The notes: a model not told the origin generated them from the sequence alone. Positions 1 through 7,632 are shown, counted from the first letter of the stretch. The stretch is DNA of 61,462 bases from an uncultured Prevotella sp. (GCA_900540375.1 UQFS01000021.1:1-61462); one strand, 5' to 3'. Numbers and translations are program-made.

Positions 1-2
1 CT

Positions 3-326
3 AAGATCAATTTGATTAATACCCCATTACTTACTTGGTCAATCAGCCCAGATGAAGTAGCTGATATTTTGTGGCAAATTAAACAACATCAAAAAAATGG
101 TGCGGTTTTAGTACATTGTTATCATGGAGCTGACAGAACAGGCTTAATTGTTGCAAGCTACCGTGTGATTTATCAACATTGGGATCTCAATGAAGCCAAA
201 CGTGAAATGCAACAAGGTCCTTACGGCTATCATTCTGTTTGGAAAAATATTGATAATTTCTTCACACAAGAAAATATGGCTAAGATCAAAGCCGAATTAG
301 ATAAACGTTCTAACACAACAAAATAG
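3..326 (+). CDS. Dual-specificity/tyrosine phosphatase family protein, 5' truncated (Haemophilus-like)
   Basis: The reading frame is open to the left edge of the window, so the gene is missing its N-terminus; the first possible start is TTG at 12, but the codons before it (Lys-Ile-Asn) are also open. The protein contains HCYHGADRTG, the CX5R phosphate-binding loop of cysteine-based protein tyrosine phosphatases, with the catalytic Cys and Arg present. This supports a tyrosine or dual-specificity phosphatase fold; the substrate cannot be told. Base composition and codon use are AT-rich, unlike the rest of the window, and the following hairpin carries Haemophilus uptake signals, so the gene belongs to the Pasteurellaceae segment. 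Confidence 0.75.
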   Translation, partial: KINLINTPLLTWSISPDEVADILWQIKQHQKNGAVLVHCYHGADRTGLIVASYRVIYQHWDLNEAKREMQQGPYGYHSVWKNIDNFFTQENMAKIKAELDKRSNTTK

Positions 327-338
327 AGAACATGAATG

Positions 339-366
339 AAAGTGCGGTTAAAATTAACCGCACTTT
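339..366. terminator. Paired Haemophilus uptake-signal hairpin, likely terminator
   Basis: A perfect 13-bp inverted repeat (AAAGTGCGGTTAA, 339-351, and its complement 354-366) separated by AA and followed by TTTATT. It contains the 9-bp Haemophilus uptake signal AAGTGCGGT at 340-348 and its complement at 357-365. Paired uptake signals that double as transcription terminators are well known in Haemophilus. It lies 12 nt after the phosphatase stop codon. Confidence 0.85.
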
Positions 367-397
367 TATTTCCCACTACGCTCTTTTATTAAAATTA

Positions 398-1054
398 ATG
401 ACTATGTTTGTTCAACAACAAAACTCAACACCATCTAATCTTGTGGCTTTCAATTTTCTATTGATTGCCTTTTTAACGGGAATTGCATCTGCGTTTCAAA
501 CGCCGACCTTAAGTTTGTATCTCTCTCAAGAGATTCAAGTTTCACCTTTTTTTGTGGGCTTATTCTACTCAGTGAATGCCATTATTGGCATTATCTTGAG
601 CCAAATTCTGGCGAAATATTCTGATAAGCAAGATGATCGTCGCAAAGTGATGATTGTATGCTGCTTAATTGCCGTGCTTGGCTGTCTGATTTTTGCTTAT
701 AGCCGAAATTATTATGTGTTAATTATTATCGGCACAACGCTATTAGGGCTAGGTTCATCCGCTAATCCGCAATCTTTTGCTTTAGCGCGAGAATATGCTG
801 AAAGTAGTCATCGTGAAGCGGTGATGTTCACCACAATTATGCGAACTCAAATCTCATTGGCTTGGATTGTTGGGCCACCACTTTCTTTTTTCATTGCGTT
901 AAACTGGGGCTTTGATTACATGTATTTGGTGGCAGGTTCTGCCTTTTTACTATGTGCAGGCGTCAGCAAATTATTGCCGAAAATTCCTCGTCAAAGTGCC
1001 TTTCTGACCCACTCAGAAAGGCACTTTGACCTCATCATCTCATTGTTTTGTTGA
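398..1054 (+). CDS. MFS sugar-efflux-type transporter, truncated at its 3' end by a sequence join
   Basis: The protein has repeated hydrophobic membrane segments and resembles the SetA/SetB-type sugar efflux branch of the major facilitator superfamily. The start is placed at ATG 398 because the upstream ATG at 332 would put coding sequence through the uptake-signal hairpin; ATG 404 is also possible. Only about six membrane segments are present, where a complete member would be about 390 residues with twelve. The natural protein appears to run to about residue 200 (near base 998); the remaining residues are encoded by a perfect inverted repeat and then by sequence of different character. Composition is AT-rich and Haemophilus-like. 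Confidence 0.65.
   Translation: MTMFVQQQNSTPSNLVAFNFLLIAFLTGIASAFQTPTLSLYLSQEIQVSPFFVGLFYSVNAIIGIILSQILAKYSDKQDDRRKVMIVCCLIAVLGCLIFAYSRNYYVLIIIGTTLLGLGSSANPQSFALAREYAESSHREAVMFTTIMRTQISLAWIVGPPLSFFIALNWGFDYMYLVAGSAFLLCAGVSKLLPKIPRQSAFLTHSERHFDLIISLFC
990..1030. repeat. Perfect 18-bp inverted repeat at the Haemophilus/Bacteroidales join
   Basis: GTCAAAGTGCCTTTCTGA (990-1007) is repeated as its exact reverse complement at 1013-1030 around a 5-nt loop CCCAC. It falls exactly where the MFS reading frame stops making sense and where base composition changes. It may be the overlap by which two unrelated reads or contigs were joined, or a terminator from one of the two parents. Confidence 0.7.
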
Positions 1055-1187
1055 TTTCATTCCACTTTTTTCTTGTTTTCGTCTCGTTTTTCTCTCAAAA
1101 AGTCCTTACTGCGCTCTCTAGATTGCGCTTTCTCTCGAACATGATTTTGTCAGCTATTTTTAAGCTTGACATCCCTTTATTTCTCCC

Positions 1188-2411
1188 TTAGTGTTCAGAC
1201 ATCCATTTCCAGGCCTTTACTACATTTACCTTTCCTGCCTCTGTGCTGAATTCGTCCTCATCGTCAGCAGTGATGATGAATCCCTCGTGTAACTGATATT
1301 TCCGCATAGCTTCAGTCAGCCCGTTCATCTCGCGTTGGAAATTGTCGTCATTGAGTTCATAGCATACTTGTATCAACAGCTCGGGATGGTTGGCCGTGTC
1401 GACAGCTACGAAGTCACATTCGCCTTCTCCCTGCTCATAGAAGATATGATTCAAAGCGTAGTGATGTCGGAGCCAGATAAACACCATATTCTCCAACAGC
1501 CGTCCTTTGTCAGGCGTCTTTGACAGCGACAGACTGGCAATCAAACCTGTGTCGTAGCAATAGACCTTCTTAGGATTGCGTGCCGTGACCTGTAAGGAAT
1601 CACTATAGAGACCGATGCTGCCGACAAGGTAAGCGTCCATCATATAGGAGATATAATCAGAGACTGTAGTTGAGGAAGCTACTCCACATACCGATTTAAG
1701 ACGGTTGGCAGAGTAGGGCTTACCAATGTTGGACAGCAGATAAACGGCCAGCTGGCGTAGTGACTGCACGTTGCTCACACCTTTGTTGACAGCGATGTCG
1801 CGTATCAGAACGTCGTCAAGAAGAGAGCTCAGAATGAGCGGCTCTTGAGTCCGCAGGTATTCAGGGATGCCACCTTTCAGCATGTATTGTTGAAAGGTGG
1901 CAGCCGATGCTTCCAGTTTCTCAAAAGTTAAGAACTCAGTGTAGGAGAATGGAAAGAGCTCGTTTTGAAGATGGCGCCCGGTGAGATGGGTGCCTAAGTC
2001 TACACTGAGCAGTGTGGCATTGGAGCCGCTGATATAGATGGTGTAGTCTTCCCTCAGCAGCTGATGGATAAAGATCTCCCATCCTTTCACCAATTGTATC
2101 TCGTCAAAGAAGAGTTCCTTTGATTCTCTGGTTCTTATTTCTTTATAGAGTCGATTGAAGTCGTCAGCCTCAAAGCCCGTCAGCCGGATGTCATCAAAGT
2201 TAAGATACGTCACGTGCTGGTATTTCTTGGATGCCGCGATCTGTCGGAGCAACGTACTCTTGCCCACACGCCTCATGCCCGTGATGATGCTGGCATACTC
2301 TGATACATTCTTGATATGTGGTAGTTGCTCCCTCAATATCTCACCATGGCGTGGCTTGTATGTTGCCTCTTGTATGTCTATTACTTGTGCTATCTGATTC
2401 TGTCTAAGCAT
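1188..2411 (-). CDS. AAA ATPase with C-terminal DUF4143 domain
   Basis: A 407-residue member of the AAA_14/DUF4143 ATPase family. Visible motifs: Walker A GMRRVGKST at about residues 45-53, Walker B FFDEIQ at 101-106, a sensor-like YISGSN at about 126-131, and a C-terminal region with the DUF4143 pattern ending in GECDFVAV and LLIQV, which resembles a PD-(D/E)XK nuclease fold. The family is very common in Bacteroidetes and its cellular role is unsettled. It reads towards the sequence join at its 3' end but appears complete. It has its own promoter, covered by a tandem repeat array (2459-2528), which suggests regulation, perhaps by its own product. Confidence 0.85.
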   Translation of the reverse strand: MLRQNQIAQVIDIQEATYKPRHGEILREQLPHIKNVSEYASIITGMRRVGKSTLLRQIAASKKYQHVTYLNFDDIRLTGFEADDFNRLYKEIRTRESKELFFDEIQLVKGWEIFIHQLLREDYTIYISGSNATLLSVDLGTHLTGRHLQNELFPFSYTEFLTFEKLEASAATFQQYMLKGGIPEYLRTQEPLILSSLLDDVLIRDIAVNKGVSNVQSLRQLAVYLLSNIGKPYSANRLKSVCGVASSTTVSDYISYMMDAYLVGSIGLYSDSLQVTARNPKKVYCYDTGLIASLSLSKTPDKGRLLENMVFIWLRHHYALNHIFYEQGEGECDFVAVDTANHPELLIQVCYELNDDNFQREMNGLTEAMRKYQLHEGFIITADDEDEFSTEAGKVNVVKAWKWMSEH

Positions 2412-2436
2412 AGCCTCTCTCTTTTTTGTTATGATG

Positions 2437-2468
2437 CAAATTTAGGTAAAAAACAAATATCTTCCAAA
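2437..2468 (-). promoter_or_regulatory. Bacteroidetes-type promoter of the DUF4143 ATPase
   Basis: On the reverse strand, -33 TTTG (2465-2468), a 20-nt spacer and -7 TAAATTTG (2437-2444) fit the Bacteroidetes sigma-ABfr consensus exactly. The predicted start of transcription is near 2432, about 20 nt before the ATG. Confidence 0.65.
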
Positions 2469-2528
2469 CAAAATGGAAGATTTTTCCCATTCTCAATGGA
2501 AGAAATCTCCCATTCTGAATGGAAGAAG
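2459..2528. repeat. Operator-like array over the ATPase -33 element (23-bp period)
   Basis: TGGAAGA occurs three times at an exact 23-bp period (2474, 2497, 2520). The first copy is paired with an inverted copy, forming the dyad ATCTTCCA (2459-2466) / TGGAAGAT (2474-2481). The two full units also share CCCATTCTSAA, itself a short dyad (CCATT-AATGG). The left dyad overlaps the -33 box of the ATPase promoter, so a protein bound here would block transcription. Confidence 0.6.
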
Positions 2529-2631
2529 TTGCTTCCGCATCTTATATTCCTCATTTTCCCGTATCAGTATTTTGGTATCTTGCGTTTGGCTTCCTCGCTG
2601 CTTGCGTCCTAAATTTCCTCATAAGTAGGGA

Positions 2632-2662
2632 TTGTGAATATCCTTGAAAAGCCGTAACTTTG
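2632..2662 (+). promoter_or_regulatory. Promoter of the haem-acquisition operon
   Basis: -33-like TTG (2632-2634), a 20-nt spacer and -7 TAACTTTG (2655-2662). It lies about 50 nt upstream of the first ATG of the lipoprotein-HmuY-receptor operon. No convincing Fur-type operator could be recognised by eye. Confidence 0.6.
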
Positions 2663-2714
2663 CAGACGTAAATCAGAATCACACAACTAAATCATAAAAA
2701 AGACTTTAAAGACA

Positions 2715-3239
2715 ATGAAGAAACTGTTTACCCTCATGCTGCTCTTCATGGCAGCCGTGATGACAACCGCCACATTCACTTCTTGCGGCGATGATGATGA
2801 TGACAACAAGACTGCATCTGTGGCAGGCACCTACACCGGTAAGGACACGCTCAGTTTTTCTGTCATGGGCATGGATCTCAAGCAGCCTAACACGGCGGAC
2901 GTGAACTATGTCATCAACCAGAACAACGACGGTACCATCAGCGTGGTTATCCCGGAAGAGACGTTTGACTTCACAGCACAGAAGATGGGAAACATCGTGC
3001 AGGGAAGCTACTCTGTGACCAATATCCCTTACGACAAGACGAAGAATGCTTACTACCTCGACTATAGCAATAATGCCAGTGCAGACGTCTTTGTCTATGG
3101 CAATAAGAGAAACTATACCGTCACCGTGGGAAAAATCACCGTGACCTTCAGCGGCAACAAAGTGGCCATCGTCAACGAGCATAAGTTCGGCGGCATGCCG
3201 ATGACCATGACCGGCACCTTCGTCGGCACTCGCAAGTAA
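2715..3239 (+). CDS. Putative calycin-like lipoprotein
   Basis: A 174-residue lipoprotein: a signal peptide ends in TFTSC with the lipidated Cys at about residue 24, followed by an Asp-rich stretch that is common after the lipid Cys in Bacteroidetes surface lipoproteins. The rest is rich in beta strands with a repeated G-T/S-Y pattern (VAGTYTGKD, QGSYSV, MTGTFVG), resembling the calycin-like domain often found beside HmuY genes; the domain assignment is by resemblance only. It is the first gene of the operon with HmuY (25-nt gap) and the TonB-dependent receptor, so a role in haem or porphyrin capture at the cell surface is plausible but unproven. Confidence 0.6.
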   Translation: MKKLFTLMLLFMAAVMTTATFTSCGDDDDDNKTASVAGTYTGKDTLSFSVMGMDLKQPNTADVNYVINQNNDGTISVVIPEETFDFTAQKMGNIVQGSYSVTNIPYDKTKNAYYLDYSNNASADVFVYGNKRNYTVTVGKITVTFSGNKVAIVNEHKFGGMPMTMTGTFVGTRK

Positions 3240-3264
3240 CTCTCATTATTATATATAATATATA

Positions 3265-4059
3265 GTGAACCACATCAACCGACTTTTAATATATCTGCTC
3301 GCAGGGTGCTGCCTTTCCTTGGCGGCATCCTGCGACGGCGTCTTTGGCGGTATCTATGACGAGGACAAGGGTAGCTCGACCGAAGTGAAGGCCGGACAGC
3401 TCTACATCAACGCTACCAGTTGGAACGACTGGTACTATGTAGACCTTGACTCGCTCTTAGAACTGACTGATAAAGGCGATGTCTCTGCTTTGCAACAGGC
3501 ACAGACAAAGTTCACGCCGTGGCCTATCCCGCAGACCGAGAACGCTGAAGCCATGCGAGACAGCAGTGGCATGTATATCTACTGGTTCGACATCTTCGGC
3601 AAGGGCATGTCCAACTATGAGCGTCGCGGCTACAAGCCCACGGTGCCGCAGCCCGAGCCTGAGCACTGGACCTTTGCCGTGCACCGCGATAACGTACGCA
3701 CCAACGGCGGCAGTGCCTTGGAGACAGCCTACACCTCGATGGATGAGGTGCCCGACTCAGTACAGGCGTTTGCTGGTAAGACGTTTACGCCCGACACGTG
3801 GACAGAGCGCGACGTGTGGGTAGACCGCACGGAGATGCTTAACTGCATCATGGGCAGCCAGGGCATCCGCATCAACCAGGTGCTGTCCTCGTGGCTCGTC
3901 TTCAACATCCCGCCCATTCCGCCCACCTATTCGTTCAACAACCATGTGTTTATCCTGCGTACCAAGGAAGGCAAGTACTTTGCGCTGCAACTGCAAGACT
4001 ATATGAACGAGCAAGGCACCACCTGCTGGCTGAGAATCAACTATAAGAAAATCAAATAA
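3265..4059 (+). CDS. hmuY: HmuY family haem-binding lipoprotein
   Basis: A 264-residue protein with a lipoprotein signal (LAASC, Cys at about residue 23) and the typical HmuY opening YINATSWNDWYYVDLD at about residues 47-62. HmuY proteins of Porphyromonas and Prevotella bind haem at the cell surface and pass it to the HmuR receptor. The start is GTG at 3265; there is no in-frame ATG before the signal peptide. It sits directly before the TonB-dependent receptor, with which it overlaps by one base (TAATG), the standard hmuY-hmuR order. The haem-ligand His or Met residues were not assigned. Confidence 0.85.
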   Translation: MNHINRLLIYLLAGCCLSLAASCDGVFGGIYDEDKGSSTEVKAGQLYINATSWNDWYYVDLDSLLELTDKGDVSALQQAQTKFTPWPIPQTENAEAMRDSSGMYIYWFDIFGKGMSNYERRGYKPTVPQPEPEHWTFAVHRDNVRTNGGSALETAYTSMDEVPDSVQAFAGKTFTPDTWTERDVWVDRTEMLNCIMGSQGIRINQVLSSWLVFNIPPIPPTYSFNNHVFILRTKEGKYFALQLQDYMNEQGTTCWLRINYKKIK

Positions 4060-6011
4060 TGCACCATACGTCACTCTTCACGGTTTTTGCCGCTTTTCTC
4101 TCTTCATCTCCGTTGCTGGCTGCTGAGGCTCCCGACTCCCTGCTCACGGGACAAGAGCTCTCGCAGGTGGTGGTCACGGGAACGCGCTCACCGAAACTGC
4201 TTTTGGAGACTCCCGTGCTCACACAGGTCATCAGCCACGCCGATATCGAGAAGACCGATGCCACCAACCTCAAGGATGTGCTGCAACAGGTGATGCCCGG
4301 CGTGGAGTTCTCCTTTGCTCAGAATCAGATGGTGCATCTCAACTTCTCGGGCTTCGGCGGTCAGAGCGTGCTCATCCTTGTGGATGGTGAGCGCCTCGCA
4401 GGCGAGACGATGGACGACGTGGACTTCACACGCTTGTCGATGGACAACGTCGATCACATTGAGATCGTCAAGGGAGCGGCATCGGCACTCTATGGCAGCA
4501 ATGCCAACGGTGGTGTCATCAACATCATCACTAAGGAAGCTGTAAAGAAATTCAGCGCTACGCTCGACGCACGTCTGTCCAAACATAACGAGCAACGCTA
4601 TGGCTTGGCTCTGCAAAGTGGAGGCAACCGATGGAGCAATGTGTTCAACCTGAATAGGACGACGCAAGACAACTACGACGTGCACAGTGCTGACGGTGCG
4701 ATTGCACGCACCATCACCACCATCTTCGGCGACCGTACATGGAATCTCGCCGACAAAGCCATCTGGCAGCCGTCGGACAAGTTGAAGTTTACGGGACGCG
4801 GAGGCTATTTCTTCCGTCAGGTGAAGCGCAGCGTGGAGTCACCGGAGCGCTATCGCGACTTCAACGCGGGCGGAAAGGCTCAGTGGACACTCTCTGACAA
4901 TGATGTGATAGAAGGGTCGTACAGCTTCGACCAATATGACAAGTCGACGTGGCTGCGCCGGCAGAACCTTGACGTGCGCAGCTACTCCAATGTGCAGAAC
5001 AGTGTGCGTCTGCTTTATAACCATACTTTCGGCGACAATGTGCTCACGGCCGGAGCCGACTATCTCTACGACTATCTCAACAATACCAAACTCGATGCGG
5101 CACACCGTCAGCAGAGCATCGACACCTTTGCGCAGTTCGACTGGAAGCTTAATAGACGTTGGGAGTTTGTGGGTGCGTTGCGATATGACTATTTCTCGGA
5201 CCATCACATCCAGCGCGTCACACCGAAGTTCAGTGTGCGTCATACGCCCATTGACCATCTCAATGTGCGCTTCGGCTATGGCATGGGCTTCCGTGCACCG
5301 ACATTGAAAGAGAAATACTACGATTTCGACATGATAGGTATTTGGATCATCACGGGCAATCCACTGCTGAAACCGGAGGTGAGCCATAACTTCAACCTCA
5401 GTGTGGAGTATGTCAAGGGTAACTACGGTTTTCTGTTGTCAGGATACTGCAATCGTGTGACCAATAAGATCACGTCGGGAAATCCTTATTACGCCAGTGC
5501 CACGGAGACGATGCCGCGACTGCCTTATGTCAACATCGACCGGCTTTATGTGGCTGGTTTTGAGGCTACGGCGCGTGCGCGGTGGAACTGTGGCCTCGAC
5601 GTCCGGCTGTCCTACGCCTTTGTCGATGAGCAGGTTGGACATAAGGATGGACAAAAAGTCGCCAGCCCCTACCTGCCTGCACGCAAGCACAGCCTGACGG
5701 CACATGCCGACTGGACTCACCGCTTCTCTACGTTGCTGGATGGAATTGTGGCTCTGGACGGTCGCTTCCTGTCGGGTATAGACAACCAGGAGTTTAAAAA
5801 CTATTATAAAGTGGAGGAAGGTACCATCACGGTGCATTATCCGGCTTATACGCTGTGGAAGTTGTCGGCACAAATGGGCATCGGCAAACATCTGAAGCTG
5901 ACTTTTGCCGTCGACAACCTGCTGAACTATCGTCCGAAATACTATTACCTCAACAGTCCGATTGTCGATGGTACGAATGTGATGGTGGGCTGCAAGGTAA
6001 GGCTCTTTTAG
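4059..6011 (+). CDS. hmuR: TonB-dependent haem receptor, HmuR-like
   Basis: A 650-residue outer-membrane receptor: signal peptide, a region like a TonB box (LSQVVVTGTR, about residues 33-42), plug domain and beta-barrel ending in aromatic/hydrophobic strands. It lacks the N-terminal carboxypeptidase-like domain of SusC proteins. The haem-receptor motifs FRAP (411-414) and NPLL (434-437) are present, at almost the same spacing as YRAP/NPDL in P. gingivalis HmuR. No His occurs between the two motifs, although P. gingivalis HmuR is recalled to use His434 there. Unlike hmuYRSTUV, no further hmu genes follow; the operon ends here against a convergent small gene. Confidence 0.85.
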   Translation: MHHTSLFTVFAAFLSSSPLLAAEAPDSLLTGQELSQVVVTGTRSPKLLLETPVLTQVISHADIEKTDATNLKDVLQQVMPGVEFSFAQNQMVHLNFSGFGGQSVLILVDGERLAGETMDDVDFTRLSMDNVDHIEIVKGAASALYGSNANGGVINIITKEAVKKFSATLDARLSKHNEQRYGLALQSGGNRWSNVFNLNRTTQDNYDVHSADGAIARTITTIFGDRTWNLADKAIWQPSDKLKFTGRGGYFFRQVKRSVESPERYRDFNAGGKAQWTLSDNDVIEGSYSFDQYDKSTWLRRQNLDVRSYSNVQNSVRLLYNHTFGDNVLTAGADYLYDYLNNTKLDAAHRQQSIDTFAQFDWKLNRRWEFVGALRYDYFSDHHIQRVTPKFSVRHTPIDHLNVRFGYGMGFRAPTLKEKYYDFDMIGIWIITGNPLLKPEVSHNFNLSVEYVKGNYGFLLSGYCNRVTNKITSGNPYYASATETMPRLPYVNIDRLYVAGFEATARARWNCGLDVRLSYAFVDEQVGHKDGQKVASPYLPARKHSLTAHADWTHRFSTLLDGIVALDGRFLSGIDNQEFKNYYKVEEGTITVHYPAYTLWKLSAQMGIGKHLKLTFAVDNLLNYRPKYYYLNSPIVDGTNVMVGCKVRLF

Positions 6012-6130
6012 TCGTCAAGCGATTTCAGCCATTTCTCTCCACTCTTAGTGTGGAGCCAAATGGCGAAGAGAATGGCAACGATACCAGTTCCTCCTAATAC
6101 GATAATTAATCCATCAAGTCCTTGTATCAT
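6008..6130 (-). CDS. Small membrane protein of 40 residues
   Basis: ATG at 6130-6128 and TAA at 6010-6008 bound a 40-codon frame. The product has one hydrophobic segment, LIIVLGGTGIVAILFAIWLH (residues 8-27), followed by a Lys-rich tail. It begins 5 nt after the stop of the preceding small gene, and its end overlaps the last four bases of the convergent receptor gene. Function is unknown; it may be a partner of the neighbouring small membrane protein. Confidence 0.5.
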   Translation of the reverse strand: MIQGLDGLIIVLGGTGIVAILFAIWLHTKSGEKWLKSLDD

Positions 6131-6135
6131 AGTTT

Positions 6136-6360
6136 TTATTTCTTTAATATATAATTTGCCACGTAAGCTATCGCTATAGTAGTAACTAATCCAACGATAA
6201 ACAAACTGAGGAAAGTTGATGTCTTGACATTAGCCATGAAGTACGTCACTACCGCTCCCACGACCATGGCCGTGAAGCAGGTCTGAGCCAGATTGTAGAG
6301 GAACTAGCCGAGTGCCTCCCGTCTGCTCTTCTCACGTTCTCTGTCTTCTTTCAATGTCAT
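6136..6360 (-). pseudogene. Small membrane protein gene interrupted by an amber codon (DUF6722-like)
   Basis: The frame runs from ATG 6360-6358 to TAA 6138-6136 and would encode 74 residues, but codon 19 is TAG (6306-6304). On either side the frame reads as one protein: a charged N-terminus (KEDREREKSRREALG), then FLYNLAQTCFTAMVVGAVVT and a second membrane segment. This is the pattern of small Bacteroidetes membrane proteins of the DUF6722 type, where Lys (AAG) commonly follows Leu-Gly, so one base change would explain the stop. It could be a real nonsense mutation or a sequencing error. The 40-residue gene follows directly. Confidence 0.5.
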
Positions 6361-6364
6361 ACCG

Positions 6365-6396
6365 CAAAGATAAGACTTTTTGTCCAAACGCGCAAC
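6365..6396 (-). promoter_or_regulatory. Promoter of the small membrane protein pair
   Basis: Reverse strand: -33 GTTG (6393-6396), 20-nt spacer, -7 TATCTTTG (6365-6372). The -7 box ends just 5 nt before the ATG at 6360, so the transcript would be almost leaderless. Confidence 0.5.
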
Positions 6397-6410
6397 TATT
6401 GAAGAGATTA

Positions 6411-6441
6411 TTTGCCGTTTGGATATTTTTCGCTAAATTTG
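6411..6441 (+). promoter_or_regulatory. Promoter of the HAD-purN pair
   Basis: -33 TTTG (6411-6414), 19-nt spacer, -7 TAAATTTG (6434-6441), with predicted transcription start near 6446 and the HAD gene starting at 6462. It stands back to back with the small-protein promoter. Confidence 0.6.
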
Positions 6442-6461
6442 TGGGAAAATAAGGTAAGGCA

Positions 6462-7076
6462 ATGATAGAGAACATCGTTTTTGACTATGGCGGCGTGCTG
6501 GTGCAGTACGACTTTGTGGCTTTCTTCGGCAAGTTGTTGGGGAGTCGGGAACAGGGACAGTGGTTCATGGACCACGTGCTGCCGGAAGAGGTAGGCGCAG
6601 CCATGGACCGGGAGCTGCATCCTTTCGACTATTATATCCGTCAACAGCAAGAGCGATGGCCCGAGTACGCAGATACGCTCAGCTATTTTGCCAGTCACTA
6701 CACCGATGTCTTCACAGTGGAGACACCAGGCATTCGCGAACTCATCCTGCTGCTGAAAGAGCGTGGCTTCCACGTCTATGGACTGAGCAACTGGTCGAGC
6801 AAGCTGCTGGAGGTGAAGGCTAAGTTCAGCATTTTTGGCCTCATCACCGACGAGCTTGTCTCTAAGGATGTGCATCTGCTCAAGCCTGATCCAGCCATCT
6901 ACCAAGCTTTCCTCGGCAAGTTCCACCTTAAGGCAGATACATGTCTGTTCCTCGACGACAAGGCCGAGAACATCAAAGGCTGTCAGTCTGTGGGCATGCA
7001 GGGCATCCGCTTCAACAGAGAGAATCCGGCAGAAACAATCCTGGAAATAAAAAAGTTATTGGAGATTCATGATTAA
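6462..7076 (+). CDS. HAD family phosphatase (YihX-like)
   Basis: A 204-residue HAD-superfamily hydrolase, subfamily IA. Motif I is VFDYGGVLV near the N-terminus (nucleophile Asp; the second Asp of DxD is Gly, as in the YihX branch), motif II is YGLSNWS, a Lys in LLKPDPAIY supplies motif III, and FLDDKAENI is motif IV. The YihX branch includes glucose-1-phosphate phosphatases; the actual substrate here is not known. It overlaps the start of purN by 8 bases, so the two are co-translated. Confidence 0.8.
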   Translation: MIENIVFDYGGVLVQYDFVAFFGKLLGSREQGQWFMDHVLPEEVGAAMDRELHPFDYYIRQQQERWPEYADTLSYFASHYTDVFTVETPGIRELILLLKERGFHVYGLSNWSSKLLEVKAKFSIFGLITDELVSKDVHLLKPDPAIYQAFLGKFHLKADTCLFLDDKAENIKGCQSVGMQGIRFNRENPAETILEIKKLLEIHD

Positions 7077-7632
7077 CATAGCTGTTTTCGCCTCGGGCAA
7101 CGGCACCAATTGTGAAAACATCATCCGCTACTGTGCCCAATCTGATCATATCAATGTAGCGCTGGTATTGTGCAACAAGTCCGGCGCCCCTGTCTTGGAG
7201 CGTGCCGAGCGGCTGGGAGTGCCTACGGCGATCATGCCGCGCGCTGATTTCAACGATTCTGGCAAACTGTTGCCTTTGCTGCGGGAGCATGGCGTGCAGT
7301 TCATTGTCTTAGCGGGGTTCTTGCTGATGATACCATCGTTTCTTATCCAGGCTTTCCCCCATAGCATCATCAACATCCATCCATCATTGTTGCCGAAGTT
7401 CGGCGGCAAGGGTATGTACGGCCACCATGTCCACGAGGCTGTGTGGGCAGCGCACGAGCAGGAGACCGGTATGACCGTGCACTGGGTCAACGAGCAGTGC
7501 GATGGCGGTGACATCATTGCGCAGTACCGTGTAGCCCTCACGCCGGAAGACACACCGGAGACAATAGCCGCCAAGGAGCATGCATTGGAGATGGAGTATT
7601 ATCCCAAAGTCATCGAGCGGCTGCTCTTATGA
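7069..7632 (+). CDS. purN: Phosphoribosylglycinamide formyltransferase
   Basis: PurN transfers the formyl group of 10-formyl-tetrahydrofolate to GAR, the third step of purine synthesis, in the cytoplasm. The 187-residue protein has the family's length and active site: NIHPSLLPKFGGKG with Asn102 and His104, and DGGDII with Asp145, matching the N-H-D triad of E. coli PurN. FASGNGTN near the N-terminus binds the substrate phosphate. The ATG lies inside the last codons of the HAD gene. Downstream there is a palindromic repeat (7667-7735) rather than a classical terminator. Confidence 0.92.
   Translation: MINIAVFASGNGTNCENIIRYCAQSDHINVALVLCNKSGAPVLERAERLGVPTAIMPRADFNDSGKLLPLLREHGVQFIVLAGFLLMIPSFLIQAFPHSIINIHPSLLPKFGGKGMYGHHVHEAVWAAHEQETGMTVHWVNEQCDGGDIIAQYRVALTPEDTPETIAAKEHALEMEYYPKVIERLLL

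Noticed and set aside
332..397. Upstream part of the MFS frame (start at 332)
   Set aside because: It would translate through the uptake-signal terminator; the hydrophobic protein begins after 398.
2459..2528. CRISPR or phase-variable repeat
   Set aside because: 23-bp period but units too degenerate and only two to three copies; position over the -33 box fits an operator better.
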